64,000 nucleotides of DNA from positions 1-64,000 of the forward strand of contig CACIWX010000003.1 of NCBI GenBank assembly GCA_902590465.1, given 5' to 3'. Below, one piece after another: positions 1-6,827 of the stretch. This DNA is from an uncultured Pelagibacteraceae bacterium. Its GTDB lineage: Bacteria; Pseudomonadota; Alphaproteobacteria; Pelagibacterales; Pelagibacteraceae. The stretch's first letter is position 1, and every line of letters begins with the position of its first letter. The notes beneath the pieces were generated by a model that saw nothing but the letters and a program-made list of their open reading frames with translations, ran no database searches and was not told the DNA's origin. Both the position numbers and the translations under genes were made by a program.

Positions 1-1
1 T

Positions 2-733
2 GAATTAGCTCACGGTGTTGGTGCGTTAGGTGTGGGACAGGACTATGCATCTCCAGCATCTTTCGTAACTCACTATGATGTATCAGACTACAACAACATT
101 CAGTATCACACACCAGCAGACTTATTACCTTTCGGTATTGGTCTTAAAGTTGGTTATGTGCCAAACATGAGTGCTAACACACAATTATCAGCTAAAGAGT
201 CAGACTCTACTTTAACTACACAAAGTGAAGGTAGAACTTTAACTATGGGACAAATAAAAGCAGCTCCGATCGATGGTTTAACTATCCAAGGATCTGTAGC
301 AGTTCCAGATGGTGAAGGTGGAGACGCAAATGGTGACGATGGTGTATCAGCTAACGTAGGTGCTAAGTACACGCTAGGCCAAATATCTGTAGGTTACACT
401 GAAGGTGGATACCAAGCAGCAACTGGTGCAGCGGGTAATGATGAGACTCTTTACTACGAAAACCAAATGTACGGTGTACAATTTGATGTAAATGATTCTT
501 TATCAGTGTCTTACAACATCGATAAATCAGAACAAAACCAAAGAGTTGCAGTAGCTCAAGCTGCTACAGCTGGTACTAAAACTGTAACTGAAATGGAACA
601 GGAAACTATCCAATTAGCTTACACAGTTGGTGGTGCTACTCTAGGTATATCTGATATCGAAGTAACGAACTCTGATTACACAGCTTCTAAAGACGAAACA
701 CAAACAGTTATTTCATTAGGAATTTCTTTCTAA
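2..733 (+). CDS. Outer-membrane porin, C-terminal part (5' end outside window)
   Basis: The frame is open from the left edge of the window, so the true start lies upstream; the GTG at 32 is only an internal codon. The visible part shows alternating polar/hydrophobic beta-strands separated by Gly/Asp/Asn-rich loops. It ends in a strand with a terminal phenylalanine (LGISF), the usual C-terminal signature of outer-membrane barrels. This fits a general diffusion porin that admits small solutes. More codons end in C here (aac, tac, atc) than in the neighbouring genes, which suggests high expression. A strong hairpin follows the stop. The substrate cannot be judged from this fragment. Confidence 0.8.
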   Translation, partial: ELAHGVGALGVGQDYASPASFVTHYDVSDYNNIQYHTPADLLPFGIGLKVGYVPNMSANTQLSAKESDSTLTTQSEGRTLTMGQIKAAPIDGLTIQGSVAVPDGEGGDANGDDGVSANVGAKYTLGQISVGYTEGGYQAATGAAGNDETLYYENQMYGVQFDVNDSLSVSYNIDKSEQNQRVAVAQAATAGTKTVTEMEQETIQLAYTVGGATLGISDIEVTNSDYTASKDETQTVISLGISF

Positions 734-747
734 TTAAATTAATTGAA

Positions 748-1320
748 TTAAAAAAGCCGGTTAATAATATTAGCCGGCTTTTTTTTTATTTCTGATAAAA
801 GAGCAAATCCCTCACCATAAGTTCTATTTAATTGGTTTAAATTATTAATTTTAATTCCCCCAAGTGGAATTAATTTTTTAAATATTTTTGAAATAAAATT
901 AAATTTTACAACACCTAAAAATGGTGATTCTTTATCATAATCTACTAAAAATAATTTTGACAATAAAATTGTATTACATCCTTGCTTTATTTTAGTTGAA
1001 ATTTCTCTGAAATTATGAGCCGAGCCAATAATATCAAAATTCAAATTTTTATAATTTAAAAATTTTAAATTTTTATTGTATGAAGAAAGATATATCCCAT
1101 CTGATTTAATTGAAATTGCCAGATTTATATTATTTGAAACATAAAATTTAATTGCTTTTGCCTTACATTTTCGTCTGAACCTCATTATATCATCTAATTT
1201 ATCTACTCTGTTATTATTTCTGTAAATAATTAAAAATTTCTTACGTTTTTTTATGTTTTTTAAATCTATATCTTTGATACTTTCAATAATTAAAAAATAT
1301 TTATTTTTTAAGATAAACAT
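748..1320 (-). CDS. Thiamine-phosphate synthase / TenI-like family protein
   Basis: The 190-residue protein has the late part of a ThiE/TenI TIM barrel: a GSAHNFREI segment near residue 100, a GCNTILLSKLF strand and a PLGGI phosphate-binding strand near 152, followed by GEGFALLSEI. In ThiE the barrel joins the thiazole and pyrimidine phosphates; TenI relatives have lost that role or isomerise the thiazole. The N-terminal half is poorly conserved, so I cannot say whether it is active. Its ATG at 1320 directly abuts the divergent yggS ATG at 1321, and its C-terminus is encoded by the porin terminator. Function beyond the fold is uncertain. Confidence 0.65.
   Translation of the reverse strand: MFILKNKYFLIIESIKDIDLKNIKKRKKFLIIYRNNNRVDKLDDIMRFRRKCKAKAIKFYVSNNINLAISIKSDGIYLSSYNKNLKFLNYKNLNFDIIGSAHNFREISTKIKQGCNTILLSKLFLVDYDKESPFLGVVKFNFISKIFKKLIPLGGIKINNLNQLNRTYGEGFALLSEIKKKPANIINRLF
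751..789. terminator. Intrinsic terminator after the porin, probably bidirectional
   Basis: An AAAAAGCCGG arm at 751-760 pairs with CCGGCTTTTT around 774-783 and is followed by a T-run. The A-run on the left arm gives a T-run on the opposite strand, so the hairpin can stop transcription from both sides. The last codons of the converging TenI-like gene lie inside it. Confidence 0.85.
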
Positions 1321-1977
1321 ATGAACACAATAGTTGATAGCTTTGAAAAAATAAAATTGAAAATTTCATCTCTTAAACCAGTGAAGCCAGTTAATATCAT
1401 AGCCGTAAGCAAAACTTTTCCATTAGACCACATAAATCCTTTGATTAAACATGGTCACCTCCATTTTGGAGAAAACAAGGTTCAGGAAGCTATTGCAAAA
1501 TGGTCAGATTCAAAAAAAGAAAACCCAACTATACAACTGCATATGATAGGCAAATTACAAAGTAATAAAGCTAAGGATGCAGTAAAACTTTTTGATTACA
1601 TTCACTCTGTAGACAACCAAAAATTGGCAGATGCTTTATCGAAACACCAATTAAATTTGAATAAAAAACTAAATTATTTTATTCAAGTAAATATAGGTAA
1701 TGAAATTCAAAAATCAGGAATACCAGTTAGTGAGCTAGAATCTTTTTACAATTATTGTGTAAATGAAATTAATCTCAAAATTTTAGGTTTAATGATAATA
1801 CCTCCCGTCGATGAAAATGCTGAAAAATATTTTAAATCATTAGCTGAACTTAATAAAACTTTAGCACTTGAGCATACAAGTATGGGTATGTCTTCTGATT
1901 ATATGGATGCAGTAAAATGTGGATCAACTTTTGTGAGGATTGGAAGTTCTATTTTCGGCTCTCGATTAAAACCATAG
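1321..1977 (+). CDS. yggS: YggS/PROSC family pyridoxal-phosphate homeostasis protein
   Basis: This is a 218-residue single-domain PLP-binding TIM barrel related to the alanine racemase N-terminal domain. Lys31 in IIAVSKT is the PLP lysine. Further family blocks are HFGENKVQEA, HMIGKLQSNKAK, GLMIIPP, and SMGMSSDYMDAVKCGSTFVRIG near the end. The family is thought to carry and balance intracellular PLP rather than catalyse a dedicated reaction. Length is normal. The stop lies 29 bp inside the converging L,D-transpeptidase gene. Confidence 0.93.
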   Translation: MNTIVDSFEKIKLKISSLKPVKPVNIIAVSKTFPLDHINPLIKHGHLHFGENKVQEAIAKWSDSKKENPTIQLHMIGKLQSNKAKDAVKLFDYIHSVDNQKLADALSKHQLNLNKKLNYFIQVNIGNEIQKSGIPVSELESFYNYCVNEINLKILGLMIIPPVDENAEKYFKSLAELNKTLALEHTSMGMSSDYMDAVKCGSTFVRIGSSIFGSRLKP

Positions 1978-2446
1978 TCTTTTTTTTTAAATCTTTTGCA
2001 ATTTTTAAAAGATGTGCTTTTTTCACCGCTATACATCCTTCTGTTTTTTTGTAATTTTTTTTGGCAACATGGATAAAAATTGCACTGCCTTTATTTTTAA
2101 CTATTGGATCCATGTTATAATTTAAAACTATTATGATATCGTAAATATTTTCTTTTTTATAAAGTTTTTCATGTTTATATGAAGACGGTAGCTTAATAAT
2201 CTTGTTATAATGTCTTGAATTAGAATCATCACACCAACCCATTTCTTTTTTTATTATAATTTTTTTAATTTTTGATTGTATTTTAACTCTATCTTTTCTG
2301 TACATAATATACTTAATCTTATATTTACCTTTAGGAGTAATTAAATCACCCTCTTTTCTTTTAAGTCCAATTCCTCTTTTACCTACGGAGCATTTTGCTT
2401 TATAGTTGTTGAACGTTAGATATTTTTTATTAATTAAAATATGCAC
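1949..2446 (-). CDS. L,D-transpeptidase (YkuD-fold) protein
   Basis: The C-terminal half carries the YkuD catalytic signature: His126, then Thr135-Glu-Gly-Cys138 in IHVAKKNYKKTEGCIAV. The family uses the cysteine to form 3-3 cross-links in peptidoglycan or to attach proteins to it. The usual Ser three residues before Cys is Thr here. No signal peptide is visible in the 165 residues, as in some short YkuD paralogues, so export is unexplained. Start is GTG at 2446, overlapping the divergent regulator's ATG by 6 bp. The 3' end overlaps yggS. Confidence 0.82.
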   Translation of the reverse strand: MHILINKKYLTFNNYKAKCSVGKRGIGLKRKEGDLITPKGKYKIKYIMYRKDRVKIQSKIKKIIIKKEMGWCDDSNSRHYNKIIKLPSSYKHEKLYKKENIYDIIIVLNYNMDPIVKNKGSAIFIHVAKKNYKKTEGCIAVKKAHLLKIAKDLKKKTMVLIESRK

Positions 2447-3046
2447 AATTTAAATGTTCGAATTCTTGGTCCTTCCTCATTTATTTCAACTTTAAATGAA
2501 TTGAAAATGTTTTTAAAGTTTAATTGTTTGTCAGATGATTTGGATAACAAATCTAGTATTATTCTTTTTCACGTTGATGTTTTATTGGATAAAAAACTAA
2601 AGGAATATATTCAGAACAATAAATCTATAAAAATTTGCGCAGGCAGCAGACAAGATCTTAAAGGTGACTATGATGCAATTTTGGAATTACCTGCCACTTT
2701 AAAAGAAATTAATTCTATTGTTGAGAATACTGCTGCAAAAAAAAAATTTAACTTAAATTCTTCAATAGCAGTCAAAAACTATTTATTAAATAAGAATGAA
2801 AAAAAATTATTAAGGTCTGGGAGTCATATAATACTTACTGAAAAAGAAGTGCAACTTCTTGAATTATTTTTAAATAGCAATAAGCCAATATCAAAAGATT
2901 ATATTTTATCATCAGTTTGGAACTATGCGTCCGATGCAGACACTCATACTGTCGAAACACACATATATAGATTAAGAAAAAAAATTATTGATAAGTTTAA
3001 AGACGATAAGTTTATTTTAAATAATAAAGATGGTTATTACCTGTGA
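2441..3046 (+). CDS. Winged-helix (OmpR/PhoB-type) regulator with a degenerate receiver
   Basis: Residues about 132-201 form a clear OmpR/PhoB winged helix: LTEKEVQLLELF, the recognition helix DTHTVETHIYRLRKKI at 167-182 and the final wing DGYYL. Residues 1-100 look like a shrunken receiver without the acidic pocket and phospho-Asp surroundings, so it probably acts without classical phosphorylation. No kinase is adjacent. It shares its start region with the divergent L,D-transpeptidase gene, so it may control it (inference). Its TGA overlaps the GTG of the small ArfA-like gene in the string GTGA, suggesting translational coupling. Confidence 0.8.
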   Translation: MHNLNVRILGPSSFISTLNELKMFLKFNCLSDDLDNKSSIILFHVDVLLDKKLKEYIQNNKSIKICAGSRQDLKGDYDAILELPATLKEINSIVENTAAKKKFNLNSSIAVKNYLLNKNEKKLLRSGSHIILTEKEVQLLELFLNSNKPISKDYILSSVWNYASDADTHTVETHIYRLRKKIIDKFKDDKFILNNKDGYYL

Positions 3047-3150
3047 AAAAAAGAAATAAGATAGCAAAAGATCTTTTTACATCGAAGTACAGAAAAAGAG
3101 TTGTAAAACCAAAAAAAGGTAAAGGAAGTTTTAAAAGAAGAAAAAAATAA
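3043..3150 (+). CDS. arfA: ArfA-like alternative ribosome-rescue factor (35 aa)
   Basis: A 35-codon frame starts at GTG 3043 inside the preceding stop codon and ends with TAA at 3148-3150. The product is about half Lys/Arg. It contains the block YRKRVVKPKKGKGSFKRR, which parallels the ArfA core of enterobacteria (FRQRV...KKGKGSYMRK). In ArfA this tail enters the empty mRNA channel of a stalled ribosome and the preceding residues recruit release factor 2. The hydrophobic C-terminal extension that E. coli ArfA loses in vivo is absent. The match is recalled by eye and the gene is short, so identity is probable rather than certain. Confidence 0.68.
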   Translation: MKKRNKIAKDLFTSKYRKRVVKPKKGKGSFKRRKK

Positions 3151-3158
3151 ATTAATTG

Positions 3159-4085
3159 TTAAAGTCTTGCTCCAATTATTTGAATTACTTTCGAAGACAT
3201 ATCAGTTCCAGTTTCTAAACTTTCTTTTGTAGATTTTTTATTTATTAATCCGTGTAAAAAACCACCTGCAAATAAATCTCCTGCACCAGTTAAATCTTTA
3301 ATCTTGAGATTACTTTTGGCAGAACATTCCACAATATCATTTTCATTTATTGCAATTGCCCCTTTGTCACCACGAGTGATAACAATTAACTTATTTATCT
3401 CTTTTGCAAAATTAATTACTTCTTCAAATTTTTTAACATCAATTAAAGACATTATTTCTTGCTCGTTTGCAAACGTGATGTCTAATTTATTTTTAACTAA
3501 ATCTAAAAAGTGAGGCTTATGTCTCTCCACACAAAATAAGTCTGATAATGACATAGCGACTTTATTTGCATTACTTATAGCTTTTTCGAAAGCTTTTTTT
3601 GGCTCACCCTCATCCCAAAGATATCCCTCAAGAAATAAGATTTCACTATTCTTCACTGCATTAACATTAATGTCGTTTTCATTAATTTTTCCCGCAGTGC
3701 CAAGAAAAGTTACCATAGTTCTCTCAGAGTCGGGTGTTATTAATATTAAACAAGTTCCTGTTGGAATAGTTTCTTTTTTTTTTGAGTAAAAGAACTCTAC
3801 ATTTTCTTTTTTCAAACCTTCTTCGTACTTGTTGCCTAAATTATCATCACTTACTTTACCTATAAAACCTACTTTGTTTCCAAGTTGAGAAAGACCTACT
3901 ATTGAGTTTGCTACTGATCCACCAGAGACAGTTTCTTCTATTTTAAGAGTAGATAATAGTTTTTTAAATTCAGCTTCATCCACAAGCTTCATTGTACTCT
4001 TTGTTAAATTATTTTGAGTAATAAATTTGTCATCAACTTTACAAATTACATCAACGATAGCGTTGCCAATTCCTAAGATTTTCAT
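3159..4085 (-). CDS. PfkB-family sugar/nucleoside kinase (adenosine-kinase-like)
   Basis: This 308-residue ribokinase-fold enzyme has the N-terminal substrate loop SGGSVANS at 54-61 and the C-terminal signature DLTGAGD at 264-270, where Asp270 is the catalytic base in the anion-hole motif. The overall pattern (GIGNAIVDV at the N-terminus, GTCLILITPDSERTM in the middle) is that of the adenosine-kinase-like PfkB subgroup common in alphaproteobacteria. The substrate could be adenosine, inosine or a sugar and cannot be fixed from sequence. It lies directly downstream of nth on the same strand (start at 4085, nth stop at 4086). Confidence 0.85.
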   Translation of the reverse strand: MKILGIGNAIVDVICKVDDKFITQNNLTKSTMKLVDEAEFKKLLSTLKIEETVSGGSVANSIVGLSQLGNKVGFIGKVSDDNLGNKYEEGLKKENVEFFYSKKKETIPTGTCLILITPDSERTMVTFLGTAGKINENDINVNAVKNSEILFLEGYLWDEGEPKKAFEKAISNANKVAMSLSDLFCVERHKPHFLDLVKNKLDITFANEQEIMSLIDVKKFEEVINFAKEINKLIVITRGDKGAIAINENDIVECSAKSNLKIKDLTGAGDLFAGGFLHGLINKKSTKESLETGTDMSSKVIQIIGARL

Positions 4086-4739
4086 TTAAGCTTTCTTTGT
4101 TTTAATAGGTTTTTTTCTATTGGGATAACAGCTTTTACAAATTTTACAAGTTATTCCATAACAATCTCGGGCTTTACAATATTCTCTTCCATACCAAATT
4201 ATTTGTAAGTGAAGTTTATTCCAGTACTTTTTAGGAAAAACTTTTTTTAAATCTTTTTCTGTTTGAATAACATTTTTTCCATTAGTTAAACCCCATCTTT
4301 GAGCTAACCTGTGAATATGTGTATCAACTGGGAAAGCAGGAAAACCAAATCCTTGAGACATAACAACACTCGCAGTTTTGTGACCTACGCCCGGTAACTG
4401 TTCTAATTCTGCATATGTTTTTGGCACTTTGCCCTTATATTTTTCAATTAGTGTTTTTGATAAGTAAAAGATGCTTTTAGCTTTTACCCTAAATATTCCA
4501 ATTCTTTTAATTAACTTCTCAATTTTTTTTCTACCGAGTTTTACAAAATGTTGAGGTTTATTGTATTTTGGATATATATCTTTTGTTACATTGTTAACAT
4601 TTACGTCAGTACACTGTGCTGAAAGAAGAACTGAAACTAAAAGAGTAAAAGTATTTTTATAATTTAAAGGTATGGGAACTTTAGGATAAGTTTTATTTAA
4701 TATCCTTAAAATAACTTTAGCTTTTTCTTTATTGTTCAC
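4086..4739 (-). CDS. nth: Endonuclease III, DNA glycosylase/AP lyase, with an unusual Fe-S loop
   Basis: Nth removes oxidised pyrimidines and nicks abasic sites. The helix-hairpin-helix LEQLPGVGHKTASVV contains catalytic Lys121; Asp139 in PVDTHIHRLAQRWGL is the second catalytic residue. The C-terminal cluster loop has five cysteines at 188, 193, 198, 201 and 204. The canonical spacing C-x6-C-x2-C-x5-C would need Cys at 188, 195, 198 and 204, but residue 195 is Gly, so Cys193 or Cys201 must substitute if a [4Fe-4S] cluster is kept. The start overlaps the dapB stop by 4 bp. Confidence 0.93.
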   Translation of the reverse strand: MNNKEKAKVILRILNKTYPKVPIPLNYKNTFTLLVSVLLSAQCTDVNVNNVTKDIYPKYNKPQHFVKLGRKKIEKLIKRIGIFRVKAKSIFYLSKTLIEKYKGKVPKTYAELEQLPGVGHKTASVVMSQGFGFPAFPVDTHIHRLAQRWGLTNGKNVIQTEKDLKKVFPKKYWNKLHLQIIWYGREYCKARDCYGITCKICKSCYPNRKKPIKTKKA

Positions 4740-5512
4740 TTAAAGTTAAGAAGGTCTCTCATAGAATAAAGACCTGCTTTTTTTGACATTAGCCAGGCAG
4801 CGGCGGTTAATGCACCTTCAGAGTATAAAGCTCTATCAAAAGATTCGTGGTTAAGTTTTATAATTTCTTTTCCACTAGAAAATCTTACTTCATGCTCACC
4901 AATAACTTCACCTTTACGAATAGAGTTAAAGTTAATTTTTTTTGCATACGGAAATGTTTTTTTATTTAAATATTTCTTACCAATTAAATTATAAAAATTT
5001 TTATTTTTTCCATCAGCTATTCCTTTACCTAGCATTAAAGCTGTACCAGAAGGGTAATCAATTTTGTGTTTATGGTGTACCTCATAAATTTTACTCAAAA
5101 AATTATTTCCAAGAGATTTTGATGCGATTTCAGTTAAATACATGAGCAAATTTACACCTAAACTCATATTACCTGCTTTAAGTATAGGAATTTTTCTAGA
5201 AAACTTTTTTATTAAATTTTCCTCTTTTTTTGAGAAACCAGTTGTACCTATAACAACTTTTTTTTTTAATTTAGAAGCAATCTTAAGTATTTCTAAAGTG
5301 CATTTAGGAACAGTAAAGTCTATTATTACATTAGATTTCTTGAATGCATCAACGCTGTTTTTAGATGGTTTTAAACCAGCAATTTTTTTATTTATTAACC
5401 TATTTTCTGTTAAAGAAACTAATTTAAAATTTTTACTTTTTTTTGAGGATTGAATGAGTTGCTGACCCATTCTACCCATACATCCAGAAATAGATAAATT
5501 TATTTTTCTCAT
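4736..5512 (-). CDS. dapB: 4-hydroxy-tetrahydrodipicolinate reductase
   Basis: DapB makes tetrahydrodipicolinate with NAD(P)H in the lysine and meso-diaminopimelate pathway. The 258-residue protein has the nucleotide-binding GCMGRMG at 10-16 and the substrate motif HHKHKIDYPSGT at 146-157, including the family's catalytic histidine/lysine region. Length is typical. Neighbours on the same strand overlap on both sides: the upstream 56-residue membrane protein by 4 bp (ATGA) and nth downstream by 4 bp. The block is probably one transcript. Confidence 0.96.
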   Translation of the reverse strand: MRKINLSISGCMGRMGQQLIQSSKKSKNFKLVSLTENRLINKKIAGLKPSKNSVDAFKKSNVIIDFTVPKCTLEILKIASKLKKKVVIGTTGFSKKEENLIKKFSRKIPILKAGNMSLGVNLLMYLTEIASKSLGNNFLSKIYEVHHKHKIDYPSGTALMLGKGIADGKNKNFYNLIGKKYLNKKTFPYAKKINFNSIRKGEVIGEHEVRFSSGKEIIKLNHESFDRALYSEGALTAAAWLMSKKAGLYSMRDLLNFK

Positions 5513-5679
5513 AAACTAATAAAATACATGATTACAATAATAACTAGCGTAATTATAGCCCAAATAGATAAATTCCTTAAAAATTCTTTTAATTTATAGT
5601 TGGTGGAAAGAAAACTAGGTAAAATTAAAATTAATACTGCAACAAGAAAAATTGCAGACATTATTTGATCAGTGCTCAT
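5509..5679 (-). CDS. Small membrane protein with two predicted transmembrane helices (56 aa)
   Basis: Reading the minus strand from ATG at 5679 to TGA at 5509 gives 56 residues beginning MSTDQIMSAI. One hydrophobic helix covers about residues 8-24 and a second about 39-55, joined by a short basic loop (NYKLKEFLRN). The stop overlaps the dapB ATG as ATGA, and the gene fills an otherwise empty 173-bp gap between dnaJ and dapB, which supports it being real. The layout resembles the membrane-anchoring N-terminus of alphaproteobacterial clan AA aspartic proteases, here without the protease domain; that comparison is from memory. Function unknown. Confidence 0.7.
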   Translation of the reverse strand: MSTDQIMSAIFLVAVLILILPSFLSTNYKLKEFLRNLSIWAIITLVIIVIMYFISL

Positions 5680-5685
5680 TATATA

Positions 5686-6807
5686 TTAGGAATTTCTCCA
5701 AAACTTTTTGGCTTTCTCAAAAAAACTTTTAATGACTGGATCAGGTTTATTGCTCTCAATTTCATTAAATTCTTCAAGAATTTCTTTTTGTTTTTTAGTT
5801 AATGAAGTTGGAACCTGAGTGTTTATTCTTATATATAAATCTCCAAAAGAGCTTCCCCTCAAAACTGGCATACCTTTTCCTCTTAGTCTGAATTGTTTGC
5901 CATGTTGTGTACCAGCAGGAATTTTTATTTTCGATTTACCCCCGTCAATTGATGGAACTTCAACTGCAGTTCCAAGTGCAGCGTCTGTAAAAGAAATTGG
6001 AAGTTCATAGTATAAATTCTCGTCAGCTCTTTTAAAGATGTCATGATTATCTATAGATATAAATAAATATAAATCTCCACTGGAGCCACCTTTTGATCCT
6101 GCCTCACCTTTGCCAGATACTCTTATTCTTGTGCCATCATCAACTCCTTTAGGAATTTTTACAGTTACATTTTCACTAGATTGTACTTTTCCGTTACCAC
6201 TACATTTACTGCATGGGTCGTTAATCATTTCTCCGTATCCGCTACATTGAGGACAAGTTTGTTGAACAGTAAAAAATCCTTGGTTAGTTCTTACTTTTCC
6301 TCTACCAGAACAATAGTCACACCTAACAGGTTTTGAACCTTTTGCAGCGCCGCTACCAGAGCAAGAAGAGCAAGCTTTGTAAGTTGTGTACTTAACGTTT
6401 TTTTGAATACCTTTATAAGCTTCTTCTAAATCGATACTAACATCGTACCTTAAGTCATTTCCTCTATTACTAGATCTTCTAGTGGAGCCACCTCCACCAA
6501 AATCGCTGAAGAAGTCTTCAAAAATATCTGAAAAGGATGAAGTATCGAAACCACCAAATCCTTGACCGCCTCCACCACCGCCTTCAAAAGCAGCGTGGCC
6601 AAACTGATCGTAATTAGCTTTTCTCTTTTCATCCGAAAGTATGTGGTAAGCTTCACTTGCTTCTTTAAATTTTTCCTCTGAAGCTTTGTCACCTTTATTT
6701 TTGTCGGGATGATATTTGAGTGCGAGTTTTCTATAAGCTTTTTTAATGTCGTCTTTGGATGCAGATCTTGGTACACCTAAGACATCATAACAATCTCTTT
6801 TAGCCAC
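5686..6807 (-). CDS. dnaJ: Chaperone DnaJ (Hsp40)
   Basis: This is a complete type I DnaJ of 373 residues that delivers unfolded clients to DnaK and stimulates its ATPase. The order is J domain 1-70 with HPD at 33-35, Gly/Phe linker about 72-110, four CxxCxGxG zinc repeats about 145-210 (the first is CSSCSGSG), then the C-terminal client-binding domains. The start is GTG at 6807 with AAGGAG about ten bases upstream. It follows dnaK by 20 bp on the same strand. Confidence 0.97.
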   Translation of the reverse strand: MAKRDCYDVLGVPRSASKDDIKKAYRKLALKYHPDKNKGDKASEEKFKEASEAYHILSDEKRKANYDQFGHAAFEGGGGGGQGFGGFDTSSFSDIFEDFFSDFGGGGSTRRSSNRGNDLRYDVSIDLEEAYKGIQKNVKYTTYKACSSCSGSGAAKGSKPVRCDYCSGRGKVRTNQGFFTVQQTCPQCSGYGEMINDPCSKCSGNGKVQSSENVTVKIPKGVDDGTRIRVSGKGEAGSKGGSSGDLYLFISIDNHDIFKRADENLYYELPISFTDAALGTAVEVPSIDGGKSKIKIPAGTQHGKQFRLRGKGMPVLRGSSFGDLYIRINTQVPTSLTKKQKEILEEFNEIESNKPDPVIKSFFEKAKKFWRNS

Positions 6808-6827
6808 AGGACGTCTCCTTTATTTTC

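Noticed and set aside
6450-6776. Open frame of 108 codons within dnaJ, same strand
   Set aside because: It is an out-of-frame reading of the J domain and Gly/Phe region, with no independent motif or start signal.
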